Notes under the pieces: generated by a model
Seen by the model: the letters and a program-made list of their open reading frames with translations, nothing else
Databases searched by the model: none
What the model was told of the DNA's origin: nothing
Translations under genes and position numbers: made by a program
NCBI RefSeq assembly: GCF_001730315.1
Contig: NZ_MIKC01000004.1
Span: 1 to 64,000, forward strand
Reading direction: 5' to 3'
DNA from: Enterococcus ureilyticus
Lineage (GTDB): Bacteria > Bacillota > Bacilli > Lactobacillales > Enterococcaceae
Length of the DNA: 64,000 nucleotides
In this document: piece by piece, positions 13,750 through 25,029 of the stretch
Layout of the letters: each line of letters begins with the position of its first letter
Position numbering within the stretch: position 1 is the first letter of the stretch

Positions 13750-14397
13750 CTATTTCATAAACTTCACATTCTGAACGAACGCTTCCAACTCTTCTCTACG
13801 CTCGATATTATGGTTACATTTCTCACTATCGTAGCAAATATAATTCCCACGCTTCGTATACATCCCATCACCAGATTCTTTCACCTTAGACAAAAACATC
13901 GAAACTTCTGACGTTTCATGACAAATCGGGCAGATGCCTTTTTGCGTCGTAGGAGAAATCGTTCCAGAAACACCAACTAGCTGTCCATCGATGGAAGCGA
14001 TAATGAATTTTTGCTGTTTCCCACTATCATTCCAGCTATAAAAGGTATAATCACGCAAGTCCATTGTTTCCCACTCTGGGATTTTCAATTTCTTCGTCTT
14101 TTTAAAGAGCTTTGTCAGTTGTTGTTTTGAAGGCGGAGCAAACGGAATGACTGCTTCTTTTAACCCTTCCAAATAGTGTTCCAGTCTAGGTTTAGAAGTC
14201 GCAGCTTCGAAAAAGTCTTCTAGCAATGGCTGTAACTGATCTTTATCCGCACCAAACTGTTCATTGATTTTCTCAAGAACGATCGCTTGTAGTGTTTTGA
14301 TTGTATTTTTATCATTTACAGATAAATGGGCTTGCAGTAAAATATTGGCTTGTTTGCGAATAAAATTAAATTGATAGGGTTGTATTTGTTTCATCAT
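13750..14397 (-). CDS. EF-G-binding protein of the FusB family
   Basis: This 215-residue protein has an N-terminal helical bundle (about 1-85) and a C-terminal domain with a treble-clef zinc site. The visible cysteines are a CPIC pair near residue 154 and a later C-x5-C pair, in the position of the FusB/FusC zinc finger. FusB-type proteins bind elongation factor G and free it from stalled, fusidic-acid-bound ribosomes. Chromosomal copies in Firmicutes are common and need not give resistance. ATG 14397 is preferred because AGAGAGG precedes it; the upstream ATG 14418 lies in the base of a hairpin and has no ribosome binding site. Confidence 0.8.
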   Translation of the reverse strand: MMKQIQPYQFNFIRKQANILLQAHLSVNDKNTIKTLQAIVLEKINEQFGADKDQLQPLLEDFFEAATSKPRLEHYLEGLKEAVIPFAPPSKQQLTKLFKKTKKLKIPEWETMDLRDYTFYSWNDSGKQQKFIIASIDGQLVGVSGTISPTTQKGICPICHETSEVSMFLSKVKESGDGMYTKRGNYICYDSEKCNHNIERREELEAFVQNVKFMK

Positions 14398-14415
14398 AAT
14401 GGATTTCCTCTCTAT

Positions 14416-14491
14416 CATTCAAGTGATAAAGTACTTTGCGTAAAGGCAATCCTTCAACAACCAAAGCACTTTATTATGTCAAACTTGAATG
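14416..14491 (-). promoter_or_regulatory. Candidate translational attenuator upstream of the FusB-family gene
   Basis: Two consecutive stems form one long hairpin on the minus-strand RNA. CATTCAAGT (14416-14424) pairs with 14483-14491, and ATAAAGTACTTTG (14426-14438) pairs with 14462-14474 with one wobble; the loop is 23 bases. The distal arm overlaps the end of an 18-codon leader frame, and the proximal arm abuts the ribosome binding site of the FusB-family gene. A ribosome stalled on the leader would open the stem. Confidence 0.55.
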
Positions 14492-14530
14492 GGCTTTTGA
14501 TTGAGATACGTGTGTTTGTTTAAGTATCAT
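14474..14530 (-). CDS. 18-residue leader peptide
   Basis: ATG 14530 follows a very strong ribosome binding site (GGGGGTG, 5-base spacing). The peptide reads MILKQTHVSQSKAHSSLT, and its stop lies in the distal arm of the hairpin at 14416-14491. The strong site, tiny size and overlap with the structure fit an attenuator leader of the kind known for erm and cat genes. I recall fusB also being described as controlled by translational attenuation, but could not check this. Confidence 0.55.
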   Translation of the reverse strand: MILKQTHVSQSKAHSSLT

Positions 14531-14708
14531 ATTATCACCCCCTAATTTTCTTTCATTATAACGCAAAGGTCTGAAATTATAAATTGGTATAGCAAAAAAG
14601 CAATTGGTTCAGTTGAAAAACCATAAAGAGTAGGCTAAACTAAAACATGCCGCTATTTTAAATTAAACTAAACGATTAAAAATAAAACAAATCTTAGGAG
14701 TGAAGCAA

Positions 14709-16091
14709 TTGGAAAACAGATATGTCATCATCCTGGCTGCTGGTAAAGGAACACGCATGAAGTCAAAACTATATAAAGTGCTGCATCCTGTCGCTGGAAA
14801 ACCAATGGTGGAACACATCATGGATCAAGTAGAAAAGACGAATCCAAGTGAAGTTGTGACGATCGTCGGTCATGGTGCCGAGGCAATCAAAAGCCATTTA
14901 GGTGAACGTAGCCAATATGCTTTACAAGCTGAACAATTAGGAACAGGGCATGCGGTGTTGCAAGCAGAAGCACATTTAGCAGGAAAACAAGGCACTACTC
15001 TTGTGATTACAGGAGATACACCATTACTAACTGCTGAAACTTTATCGAATCTTTTTGACTATCATCAAGGAAAAAATGCCAGTGCGACGATTTTGACCGC
15101 TCACGCAGACGATCCAACTGGATATGGTCGTATCATTCGTGATCATGTAGGGATTGTTGAAAAAATCGTGGAGCAAAAAGATGCTTCTGAGCAAGAGGCG
15201 CGTGTGCAGGAAATCAATACTGGAACATTTTGTTTTGATAATGAAGCACTATTCAATGCCTTATCTAAAATTAATACCAACAATGCACAAGGGGAATATT
15301 ATCTAACGGATATTATTGAGATCCTTAAAAAAGAAGGCAAGACAGTTGCCGCATATCAAATGGCTGACTTTGAAGAAGCGATGGGAATCAATGATCGTGT
15401 GGCTTTGGCTGAGGCTAATAAAATTATGCATCGTCGTTTAAACACGATGCATATGAGAAATGGTGTATCATTTGTTGATTCTGATTCAACCTATATTGAT
15501 GAAGGCGTTGTGATTGGTTCAGATACCGTGATTGAAGCTGGTGTTCATTTAAAAGGGAAGACAGTGATTGGTGAAGATTGTATGATCGGCGCACATTCAG
15601 AAATCGTTGATAGTGTCATCGAAGATAATGTAAAAATCACACAATCAGTCGTTGAAGAAAGTATTATTCGCAAAGATGCGGATGTTGGACCCTTTGCTCA
15701 TATCCGCCCACACGCTGAGATCGGCGAACGTGTTCATGTGGGGAACTTTGTGGAGATCAAAAATGCGACAGTGGCAGAAGATACGAAAGTCGGTCATTTG
15801 ACTTATGTTGGTGATGCAGACTTGGGTAAAGATATCAATGTTGGCTGTGGTGTGGTTTTCGTTAATTATGATGGGAAAGACAAGCACCGGACAACTATTG
15901 GCGATCATGCATTTATTGGTTCAGCAACAAACCTGATTGCTCCTGTGAACGTTGCGGCGAATTCAGTTATTGCAGCAGGATCAACGATTACCGATGATGT
16001 AGCAGAATTTGACTTGGCGATTGCTCGTGCTAGGCAAGTGAATAAAGAAGGTTATGGGAAAAACATGCCTTATATGAATAACGAGAAATAA
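14709..16091 (+). CDS. glmU: Bifunctional N-acetylglucosamine-1-phosphate uridyltransferase / glucosamine-1-phosphate acetyltransferase
   Basis: GlmU makes UDP-GlcNAc for peptidoglycan and teichoic acids. The N-terminal uridyltransferase (about 1-230) has the signature LAAGKGTRM and K in [10 protein letters not shown]; the C-terminal half is a left-handed beta helix of hexapeptide repeats for the acetyltransferase. The total of 460 residues is standard. TTG 14709 is taken as the start because AGGAG ends at 14700 with 8-base spacing and homologues begin ENRY. The in-frame GTG at 14700 overlaps the ribosome binding site. Confidence 0.95.
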   Translation: MENRYVIILAAGKGTRMKSKLYKVLHPVAGKPMVEHIMDQVEKTNPSEVVTIVGHGAEAIKSHLGERSQYALQAEQLGTGHAVLQAEAHLAGKQGTTLVITGDTPLLTAETLSNLFDYHQGKNASATILTAHADDPTGYGRIIRDHVGIVEKIVEQKDASEQEARVQEINTGTFCFDNEALFNALSKINTNNAQGEYYLTDIIEILKKEGKTVAAYQMADFEEAMGINDRVALAEANKIMHRRLNTMHMRNGVSFVDSDSTYIDEGVVIGSDTVIEAGVHLKGKTVIGEDCMIGAHSEIVDSVIEDNVKITQSVVEESIIRKDADVGPFAHIRPHAEIGERVHVGNFVEIKNATVAEDTKVGHLTYVGDADLGKDINVGCGVVFVNYDGKDKHRTTIGDHAFIGSATNLIAPVNVAANSVIAAGSTITDDVAEFDLAIARARQVNKEGYGKNMPYMNNEK

Positions 16092-16095
16092 AGAA

Positions 16096-16134
16096 AAGAT
16101 GACTGCATTTTTGTTCAGCAGTCATCTTTTTTTT
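16096..16134. terminator. Bidirectional terminator between glmU and the nucleotidase gene
   Basis: AAGATGACTGC and GCAGTCATCTT form a stem with a T run on the plus side and an A/T-rich tract on the other. It touches the end of the leftward nucleotidase gene, so it can serve both. Confidence 0.8.
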
Positions 16135-19100
16135 ATCCTATTTTCCGTTTCCGGTTATATTCATAGAAACTGTAACTAGAAAGACCAATAATTAGTAACC
16201 CTAAACTACCATATGCGACAATCGTTTCACCCATTTTTGGATAATTTGCTGTTTTTCCAACAGGTTTGGCTACTTTTATCTCATCAGGTTTCGTTGGGTC
16301 TTTTGGATCTGGATTTGGTACAGGTCCGGGTTTGTTTTGTTTATTGAACTCGGCTTCTGAAATGGAAATGATCCGTTCGCCGGGAAAGGCTTCTTTATAT
16401 TGTGCAAGATCAATAGTTGTTGCCGCATCATAAAGGCGCAGGGTGGTTCCTTGTTTTAGATGATCGATTAAGACGGTATCTAAAGAAGGGCCTTCTTCTC
16501 GTTCGCCGCCTAACATATCGTAGCCATCGCCGCCAGCTGCTAAGAAATCATTCGTTGCCATATGATAGGTTGCCTTTTCATCGATCGGGGCAAATTTTCC
16601 AGTTGTGCGGTCCTGCACTTCTATTTGCAGAACTCGTTCGCCGACGAGGGTTTTATCTGTTCCGTTTCCTTCGTCTGCTGGCAGTAAAGAGCCCTTTTTC
16701 GTTGAATCGTAGTGTACACGAATTGTACTTGAAACATGGAGGAAACCACCATTTGCACCAAGTTTTGGCTGGTTGGAATCATCTAAAAGGATTGTGCCAT
16801 TTTCGTCTTTTTGCGCCATTGAGCGAAGAGAAAGTTCAAACATTTCCTTGACTTCAGCACCAGTAACATTGATTTGGGAGATACTATTGCCAAATGGCAT
16901 AACGGCAATAACATCACCCAAGGTCACTTTACCCGGTTCGATATTTGCTCGAATACCGCCGCCATTTGTGACCGCGAAATCGGTTTGATTATTGAAGCCG
17001 TGTTGGCCATATGCGAACATTGCATCGCCAATCAAATTTCCTAGATTGGTTTCTCTCGTGCGTACATTATCGCGTTCGCCATTGAATTGGTAAGGGTTAT
17101 TTTCAATCACAACTTCTGAGCCCCAGGCTTCAAAATTCGCTCTAGCTTGATCGACTAACGCTTTAACAGCAGGATTTTCTTCTAAATCTGCTAATGATTG
17201 TGCGGGAGTTAATGAAGCGGTTTTTTTAGTAAAATCTGCCAAATCAACGTCAACTAAACCGACGTTGTTTAGATAATTTCCGGTTTGTGTGTATATGACA
17301 TTGCCAAATTTCTTCCCGCCATCAACGGCTGTATGCGAATGACCATCCAAAACTGTAATATTCAAATCAGGAAATTCTTTGCTTAATGCCTCAGCTAAAG
17401 TATCACCACGCCATTCATGCGGGGTGGTTTCATCGATGCCTAAATGACCTGTTACGACATAGGCAGTCATTACTTCTCCTGAATTGTTGATTTCATTGAT
17501 TGCTTTTTTTGTTTCAGTGATTGGATCGGAAAAAGTCACACCTTGTACATTATTTGGATGGGTTTTAGTCGCTGTTTCTGGTGTTGTTACGCCGATGATC
17601 GCATATTTTTCGCCACTTTTTTCAACGACTGTAGAGGGTTCAAAAACGAGCTCTCCATCTTTAAATGTATTGTTGGAAAGGATTGGGAAGTTTAATTCAT
17701 CTTTATAGTCCAATGCAGTTTCCAAGCTAAAATCAAATTCATGATTCCCAACGGCCATTGCATCGTAACCAACTTCATTCATCACTTTGACCATATCTTT
17801 ACCTTTAGAGAAATTAGAAATCGGCAGTCCTTGAAAGGCATCCCCCACATCGATCAAGAGGTCTGGATTCATCCTATTTTTATAGGTTTTCAAACGTGCC
17901 ATCCCTAAGACATCTTTGCCATTTCCTTCTAAACGTCCATGTATATCATTAGTATGCATGATTGTGAAGGTTTCTGATTCGGGTTGATATCCTGCATTTT
18001 TCACGTCTTCTTTTGTGATAGGCTTAACGTTAGGCGTCCGACCATCGGCAGCAGGTTCGGTCTGTAATGTACCGTCGTTGACTAATCTGACCGCTAAATC
18101 TCGCCAGTTTTTGTTAAAATGATAACCGATCACTTCCCAGTTATTTTCGATTTCAACTGTGGGGTCAAGGGTTTGCTTTTCACGAATATAATCAGCAATC
18201 AAGCCACGTAATGTTTCAGGATCAGTAGACTTGATTGGTTCCTCTGTGACAATACCTTGTGCTAATAACCCTTCGTAGCGATAATTGTTCATAGCTATCG
18301 TATAGTTTGCCGTAAGATCAACTGGTTTCCCGTCGATGGTTGGATTGATTATGCGTTGTCCATGTGGTTTAGAAATATCGATCTTATAAGAAATTCCTGA
18401 AAAAATATCATAATTGTATACACGAATTTTTTCGTTAAAGCTGATTGTTAGGTCATCAGGTCCGGGTGTATTGTAGTAATCCGCCTGGTTTTCCATGTAT
18501 GTCAGTAGGTTTTCGCCAGTAATAGCGACACTGACAAGTGTATTAGGATATTTGTAAATATCAAAAATATTGGAATAAGAAATATCGCCAGCATTTAATT
18601 TACTATCTGCTTTAAAGAGGGCAGAAGCGGCTAGTTGAGCGCCTGTTGCTTGTCGTTGCACATTATTGATCAAAGAGATCATCGCAGTGGGACGTAGTTG
18701 TGCTTCTGGGATTCCTTTTATTTCTTCAGCTGGTAAAAAATGGCCAGTGGCTGTTCCGATTTTTTCTGAAATGAATTCTCTTGTTTTGTCATGGTATTCT
18801 TTCGTTTCAGCTTTTAATGCTTCATCTGCTGGGACCGTTTTGGTGCTTACAATAGCAGCATCACTGTTTTTAACTTGCCACTGGTCCCCATTTTTTTCAA
18901 TATCAAGATCGATTTTGATCATTTCTGTTCCGGTATCTTTAGGTCCAGCTACTGGAACGAGCCCATTAGGACCTTGGATTTTTTCTGCAAAAGAGCGGTG
19001 ATCATGACCTAGAATATACGCATCGATGCCTGGAACGTTACTGATGACTTGATCGGCACTCGCAGCAGGATCAGCATTTTGACGGCCAGCATGGATCGAC

Positions 19101-19918
19101 GCAACAATGATATCTGTCTCATCTTTTAATTCAGCAACAGCTTTGGCTGCTTCTTCTTGCAAAGGATTAAAATAAAGGCTGTCTACTTTGGCGCCATCCC
19201 ATAATGGAATTTGCGGTGTTGTGAGACCGATGATGCCGACAGTCAAATCGGTTTGTCCGTCTCCGTTTAGGTCAATATTTTTTTTCATTGTACCGCCAAC
19301 AAAGCGATTGTTTGACTCGTTTACATAAGTGTTTGCTGATAAGATCGGAAATTTCGCTTCATTCTCAAGCTTTTTAATTAGATCCAAGCCAAAATTGAAT
19401 TCATGGTTCCCTAAAACCATTGCATCATAGTTCATATAATTCATGGCTTTGATCATGGGGTTTGGCTGAGCAATCAGAGGTGCTTTATTGTATAGATCAT
19501 CTGTCAGAATCGTTCCTTGATTCATATCCCCATTATCGATCAAGATGGTTCCATTTGGATTTTCTGAGCGAACACTATTTACAATAGAACTGACTTGAGA
19601 AAGACCGACTGGTGTTTGTTTGTCATCTTCGTAAGACCAGTTCCATAGCTGACCGTGAACATCAGAGGTTCCTAAAATCGTCAATTTTTGTGGTAGATCG
19701 TCCGTTTCATCTAAAGGTTTTTGAACGACATCTTGTTCATTTTTTACTGTACTTGAAGCAGTGGAACTTTCGGAAGTGCGTGTTGAAGTTTCCTGTGTGT
19801 CACTACTCAGAGTGTTTTCAATCGCTAAAGCTGTGGTAGTACTAGTACCTACAAGTAATGTTGAAACCATCAATATCTGTAAACCCAGTTGTACTTTTTT
19901 TAAAACTGACTTTTTCAC
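16133..19918 (-). CDS. Cell-wall bifunctional nucleotidase with two metallophosphatase modules
   Basis: This 1261-residue secreted protein has a signal peptide (about 1-32) and two tandem metallophosphoesterase/5'-nucleotidase units. Unit 1 has TSDVHGQL and GNHEFNFG and resembles 2',3'-cyclic-nucleotide phosphodiesterase (CpdB). Unit 2 has TNDIHGRL and GNHEFDFS and resembles UshA/5'-nucleotidase, with the C-terminal AGGDGYDM region. The C-terminus has YPKMGE, a hydrophobic helix and a basic tail, a non-canonical sortase signal in place of LPxTG. It probably releases nucleosides and phosphate outside the cell. GTG 19918 follows GAGGGGG at 6 bases; TTG 19933 lies too early. Confidence 0.9.
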   Translation of the reverse strand: MKKSVLKKVQLGLQILMVSTLLVGTSTTTALAIENTLSSDTQETSTRTSESSTASSTVKNEQDVVQKPLDETDDLPQKLTILGTSDVHGQLWNWSYEDDKQTPVGLSQVSSIVNSVRSENPNGTILIDNGDMNQGTILTDDLYNKAPLIAQPNPMIKAMNYMNYDAMVLGNHEFNFGLDLIKKLENEAKFPILSANTYVNESNNRFVGGTMKKNIDLNGDGQTDLTVGIIGLTTPQIPLWDGAKVDSLYFNPLQEEAAKAVAELKDETDIIVASIHAGRQNADPAASADQVISNVPGIDAYILGHDHRSFAEKIQGPNGLVPVAGPKDTGTEMIKIDLDIEKNGDQWQVKNSDAAIVSTKTVPADEALKAETKEYHDKTREFISEKIGTATGHFLPAEEIKGIPEAQLRPTAMISLINNVQRQATGAQLAASALFKADSKLNAGDISYSNIFDIYKYPNTLVSVAITGENLLTYMENQADYYNTPGPDDLTISFNEKIRVYNYDIFSGISYKIDISKPHGQRIINPTIDGKPVDLTANYTIAMNNYRYEGLLAQGIVTEEPIKSTDPETLRGLIADYIREKQTLDPTVEIENNWEVIGYHFNKNWRDLAVRLVNDGTLQTEPAADGRTPNVKPITKEDVKNAGYQPESETFTIMHTNDIHGRLEGNGKDVLGMARLKTYKNRMNPDLLIDVGDAFQGLPISNFSKGKDMVKVMNEVGYDAMAVGNHEFDFSLETALDYKDELNFPILSNNTFKDGELVFEPSTVVEKSGEKYAIIGVTTPETATKTHPNNVQGVTFSDPITETKKAINEINNSGEVMTAYVVTGHLGIDETTPHEWRGDTLAEALSKEFPDLNITVLDGHSHTAVDGGKKFGNVIYTQTGNYLNNVGLVDVDLADFTKKTASLTPAQSLADLEENPAVKALVDQARANFEAWGSEVVIENNPYQFNGERDNVRTRETNLGNLIGDAMFAYGQHGFNNQTDFAVTNGGGIRANIEPGKVTLGDVIAVMPFGNSISQINVTGAEVKEMFELSLRSMAQKDENGTILLDDSNQPKLGANGGFLHVSSTIRVHYDSTKKGSLLPADEGNGTDKTLVGERVLQIEVQDRTTGKFAPIDEKATYHMATNDFLAAGGDGYDMLGGEREEGPSLDTVLIDHLKQGTTLRLYDAATTIDLAQYKEAFPGERIISISEAEFNKQNKPGPVPNPDPKDPTKPDEIKVAKPVGKTANYPKMGETIVAYGSLGLLIIGLSSYSFYEYNRKRKIG

Positions 19919-19933
19919 AAAATTCCCCCTCAA

Positions 19934-20289
19934 AATAATTAATGCTTAACAGGATGAAAGTAAGCGTAGTGCTAGTCTGCGAAGCTAGAAAGTTTTAGTC
20001 CAATGACGTAACTAGCTGCAACGAAAGTAATGCGCTTTCATTTTTTCTGCCATCTAAATAGTAATATATATATTGTCTATTGTCATTATAAAATATGCTG
20101 ATTTTCAAAAAAAAAGAACAAACGCCTCCTCTTTCAACTATTTTTGTTTTTTTACACGAACAGTCACCGACTTTTATTAGAAAATCGTATTAATTTAGAG
20201 GAATCCCCCAAAATGACTTGATTTATTTTGAAAAAGTGACTACTATTTATAAGGAAACTATTGTTCAGCAAAAGAAAGTGGAGGTCCTC
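19934..20289. other. Divergent intergenic region between the nucleotidase and prs
   Basis: About 355 bases separate the two starts. The plus side has AGTGGAGGT before the prs ATG. A single CGAACAGT near 20157 recalls half of a PurR box but no second half is evident. No riboswitch is recognised. Confidence 0.4.
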
Positions 20290-21261
20290 ATGTCAAAACA
20301 TTATTTTGATCCTAGATTGAAAATCTTTTCTCTTAACTCAAACCGTCCTTTAGCGGAAAAAATCGCAGCAGCTGTCGGTGTAGAATTAGGAAAATCTTCT
20401 GTCACGCAATTCAGTGATGGTGAAATTCAAGTAAATATTGAAGAAAGTATTCGTGGTTCTCACGTTTACATCATCCAATCAACAAGCAGTCCTGTTAATG
20501 ATAATTTGATGGAATTGTTGATCATGATCGATGCCTTAAAACGTGCTAGTGCAAAAACAATCAATGTTGTGATGCCTTATTATGGGTATGCACGCCAAGA
20601 TCGTAAAGCGCGTGCTCGTGAACCAATCACAGCGAAACTTGTAGCAAATATGCTTGAAAAAGCAGGAGCAACTAGAATGTTGACATTGGATTTACATGCA
20701 GTTCAAATTCAAGGATTCTTCGATATCCCAGTGGATCATTTAATGGGTGCGCCATTGATTGCAGATTACTTTATGGAACATGGGATTCAAGGGGATGATG
20801 TTGTGGTTGTGTCTCCTGACCATGGTGGTGTGACACGTGCACGTAAACTTGCGGAATACTTGAAAGCACCGATCGCAATCATCGATAAACGCCGTCCGAA
20901 AGCAAACGTTGCTGAAGTGATGAATATTATTGGCCACGTAGAAGGTAAAATATGTGTGCTGATCGATGACATGATCGATACAGCTGGAACAATCTCGCTT
21001 GCAGCGAACGCCTTACAAGAAGCCGGAGCCAAAGAAGTCTATGCTTCATGTACACATCCAGTTTTATCAGGACCAGCTTTACAACGTATTCAAGACTCTG
21101 CAATCAAACGTTTAGTTGTGACGGATTCCATCTATCTTTCTGATGATCGTAAAACGGATAAAATCGATGAAATCAGTGTAGGTGAACTAATTGGAGATGC
21201 GATTAAACGTATCCATGAAAATAAACCAGTTAGCCCTTTGTTTGAAACAAAACGCCGTTAA
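20290..21261 (+). CDS. prs: Ribose-phosphate pyrophosphokinase (PRPP synthetase)
   Basis: The enzyme makes PRPP from ribose 5-phosphate and ATP for nucleotide, His and Trp synthesis. Class I motifs are visible: the flexible-loop region [14 protein letters not shown], the binding site [19 protein letters not shown] and the PRPP loop [11 protein letters not shown]. It has 323 residues. The frame is open upstream to 20218, but ATG 20290 has GTGGAGGT in place and matches family N-termini. glmU and prs are neighbours in many Firmicutes; here the nucleotidase gene sits between them on the other strand. Confidence 0.96.
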   Translation: MSKHYFDPRLKIFSLNSNRPLAEKIAAAVGVELGKSSVTQFSDGEIQVNIEESIRGSHVYIIQSTSSPVNDNLMELLIMIDALKRASAKTINVVMPYYGYARQDRKARAREPITAKLVANMLEKAGATRMLTLDLHAVQIQGFFDIPVDHLMGAPLIADYFMEHGIQGDDVVVVSPDHGGVTRARKLAEYLKAPIAIIDKRRPKANVAEVMNIIGHVEGKICVLIDDMIDTAGTISLAANALQEAGAKEVYASCTHPVLSGPALQRIQDSAIKRLVVTDSIYLSDDRKTDKIDEISVGELIGDAIKRIHENKPVSPLFETKRR

Positions 21262-21275
21262 AACAAGTGATAAAA

Positions 21276-21327
21276 GTTGCCAGACCATGCTGTGTTTTCA
21301 CATACAGCATGGTCTGGCAACTCTTTT
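21276..21327. terminator. Strong terminator after prs
   Basis: A perfect 18-base stem from GTTGCCAGACC (21276 on) to GGTCTGGCAAC (ending 21321) has a 10-base loop and is followed by CTCTTTT. It separates prs from the converging PTS gene. Confidence 0.8.
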
Positions 21328-21337
21328 ATAAAAAGGA

Positions 21338-22684
21338 TTAATCTTGCTTCACAGCGGCCATCTGTTCACTATACAATTTTCCATCATACATCTTGAAAAA
21401 TGGATAATAACAAACAATCGAAACCGCTAAATTAATCAACGCAATCAACACTGCGCGGAAATCACCGCCCGTTCCCAGAAATGCCCCGATCCCTACAGGC
21501 GAAATCCAAGGAATCCCAGTAATTACTTTATTCACCAACCCAAGAGAAGAAGCAAAATAAGCAATCGTGACATTGATCAAAGGTGTCACAATAAACGGAA
21601 TAATCAAATAAGGATTATACACGATTGGCGCTCCGAAAATCACTGGTTCATTGATATTAAACAAACCAGGGAGTACAGCGGCTTTACCAAGCACCTTCAA
21701 TTGATCAGATTTTGCCACAAAAATCATCAATAAAACTAAGCCAAGCGTACTTCCAGCACCGCCGATAAAGATATACATATTGACAAAATCACCAGCAAAA
21801 ATATTTGATCCCCCGTCAATATTTTCTGTTAATGCTACTAATAAAATTGGATTGATAAAACTATTCTTGATCACTGCAGTCCCATGAACCCCAACAGCCC
21901 AAAGCAGGTGGATCAACAGCATGATTACGATGATTCCCAACCAAGAACCGGTCAGATCCTTTACAAATTCAAACGGTTTTGACAGTAATCCATGTAAATC
22001 AGTATGGAACACTGCTAAAATCGTATTGATAAATAGCATGACAAAAGCAATAAAAATAGCAGGAATCAACGAAGCAAAGGCTTTACTTACACCATCAGGA
22101 ACTCCTTCTGGCATGCGAATCGTAATATTTTTTTTCACGCATAAACGATAAATCTGTGTAGCAATCACTGCTGTGATGATGCCAATAAAAATACCCACCC
22201 CACTAAAGCGAGTGACCCACCCACCTAATGCAACGCCATTATAAACAATCGCTGTTTCACTTTCAGATTGGATCAACTGCGCACCACCATCAACGATATC
22301 CGTTTGGATAATGGTCATCAAAAAGGCAAACAAACCTAAAATAGCACCCACGAAGCTGCTAAGCCCTTCACTTTCTTCTTTCCGATAAATATCGGTCAAA
22401 TAGTAGGCTGTTGCCAAACAGTAAAAGATCGCGATCGAACCAATCGACATAGTCGTTGCTACACTGTAGATCGGTGCAAATTTCAAAATCGTATGTTCAA
22501 AAAAAGGCGCAAGTGGGGGAATGATTTGCGGTAGATTATTGATGATCAGAAAAATCGATCCCACAATCGTAAACGGCACCGTAATAATCCCTGCTTGCAT
22601 GATTGCCCGAATAAAGCGCAAGTTTGCTACTTTATTCAAAGGCGGCATCAATTTTGTTTCTAAGAATGTAAATACTTTATTCAT
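21338..22684 (-). CDS. PTS permease component IIC, cellobiose/lactose family
   Basis: This 448-residue membrane protein with about ten hydrophobic segments belongs to the CelB/LicC type of PTS EIIC that carries beta-glucosides across the membrane during phosphorylation. The motif GxPxxxNINEPVIFGAPIV-like region (LFNINEPVIFGAPIVYNP) is diagnostic. ATG 22684 follows AAAGGAG. The gene lies 15 bases after the 6-phospho-beta-glucosidase gene in one leftward operon. No IIA or IIB gene is in the window, so it must use components encoded elsewhere. Confidence 0.93.
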   Translation of the reverse strand: MNKVFTFLETKLMPPLNKVANLRFIRAIMQAGIITVPFTIVGSIFLIINNLPQIIPPLAPFFEHTILKFAPIYSVATTMSIGSIAIFYCLATAYYLTDIYRKEESEGLSSFVGAILGLFAFLMTIIQTDIVDGGAQLIQSESETAIVYNGVALGGWVTRFSGVGIFIGIITAVIATQIYRLCVKKNITIRMPEGVPDGVSKAFASLIPAIFIAFVMLFINTILAVFHTDLHGLLSKPFEFVKDLTGSWLGIIVIMLLIHLLWAVGVHGTAVIKNSFINPILLVALTENIDGGSNIFAGDFVNMYIFIGGAGSTLGLVLLMIFVAKSDQLKVLGKAAVLPGLFNINEPVIFGAPIVYNPYLIIPFIVTPLINVTIAYFASSLGLVNKVITGIPWISPVGIGAFLGTGGDFRAVLIALINLAVSIVCYYPFFKMYDGKLYSEQMAAVKQD

Positions 22685-22699
22685 TTTCTTCTCCTTTCT

Positions 22700-24112
<1,413 letters not shown>

Positions 24113-24174
24113 TTATAAAGCGTTTTCTTGGTTTTAGAATAAGCGATTGTTTCGGCAAATTCAATGCAATTTAA

Positions 24175-24210
24175 AGAACTGTTCATGAAAGTATTTTTAT
24201 GAACAGTTCT
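24175..24210. promoter_or_regulatory. Perfect 12-bp inverted repeat, candidate operator
   Basis: AGAACTGTTCAT (24175-24186) and ATGAACAGTTCT (24199-24210) are separated by 12 bases in the gap between the DeoR-type gene and the glucosidase gene. It lacks a T run, so an operator for the DeoR-type regulator is more likely than a terminator. Confidence 0.5.
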
Positions 24211-24255
24211 GGATAGGCAATTGCGAAAAAGCGAACACTTTTCAGTATACCTTTT

Positions 24256-25029
24256 TTATTCAGTTAAGACTTCTGTGGGGATCGACTGATGTTGATAGTG
24301 TGCCAAAATTGAAGTAGAAATAGCAGAATCGGTATATAATGTATCGAATAAAAAGGTTCGATCGATCATAAAAGAGCTCACAGATTCTAAATGAGTCGAG
24401 GAGGTATAAACGAGTTTAGCTCCTTTTGTATGCTGGATCATGGTTCGATAAACAAAGGATTCACTCAAGGTTTTAGTCGTTACTTCATGGGTATTAAAAC
24501 CAGCAGCTTCAATGATACAAAGGTCAGCGACGACTTTATTAAAAGAATGGATAGCAAAATCCCCAACTAAAGCCTGTGTGTTTTTTTCCAGTTCCCCGCC
24601 ACTGATCGAAATCAAGGCTTTTTTCTTAGGATGGTCGATCGAAATCGCAGCAGCATCATTCGTCAAAATCATGAGCTTAAAAAAAGACAGAGCATAAATC
24701 AATTCTGTCGAGAAGCGACCTGCTCCGACAAAAAGTTGCCGATCCTCTACTAGCAAAGGGGTGATTTGCTTAATAAAAGCCTCTACTGGAAAGGCTCGTT
24801 CCTCCTGCACTGTAACGGTCTGCAAGGGAAGATGAGGGAGTAATCGAACGCCGCCGTAAAACCGCTCGATCATCTTTTTCTTTTCTAAAAACAATAAATC
24901 ACGTCTGATTGTGACTGTAGAAACGTTAAAAAAATCTGCCAACTCGTTAATGGTTAAGTACTCTGCTTCTTTTAACCGTTCGAGCAAATTTTCTCTTCTT
25001 CTAAACACATCGCCCTGACTTGTTTTCAT
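24256..25029 (-). CDS. DeoR/GlpR-family transcriptional regulator
   Basis: The 257-residue protein has the DeoR N-terminal winged helix (residues about 18-70, with LTINELADFFNVSTVTIRRD) and a sugar-phosphate sensor domain of the DeoR C-terminal type. ATG 25029 follows TTAGGAGG. It lies just upstream of the glucosidase and PTS genes in the same direction, so it most likely represses them. The effector is probably a phosphorylated sugar. Confidence 0.88.
   Translation of the reverse strand: MKTSQGDVFRRRENLLERLKEAEYLTINELADFFNVSTVTIRRDLLFLEKKKMIERFYGGVRLLPHLPLQTVTVQEERAFPVEAFIKQITPLLVEDRQLFVGAGRFSTELIYALSFFKLMILTNDAAAISIDHPKKKALISISGGELEKNTQALVGDFAIHSFNKVVADLCIIEAAGFNTHEVTTKTLSESFVYRTMIQHTKGAKLVYTSSTHLESVSSFMIDRTFLFDTLYTDSAISTSILAHYQHQSIPTEVLTE

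Noticed and set aside
20150-20170. PurR box upstream of prs
   Set aside because: Only one CGAACAGT half-site is seen, and no second half at the required spacing.
24115-24129. Catabolite-responsive element upstream of the glucosidase gene
   Set aside because: The sequence AAGAAAACGCTTTAT on the minus strand only partly fits the cre pattern; kept as a note, not a feature.
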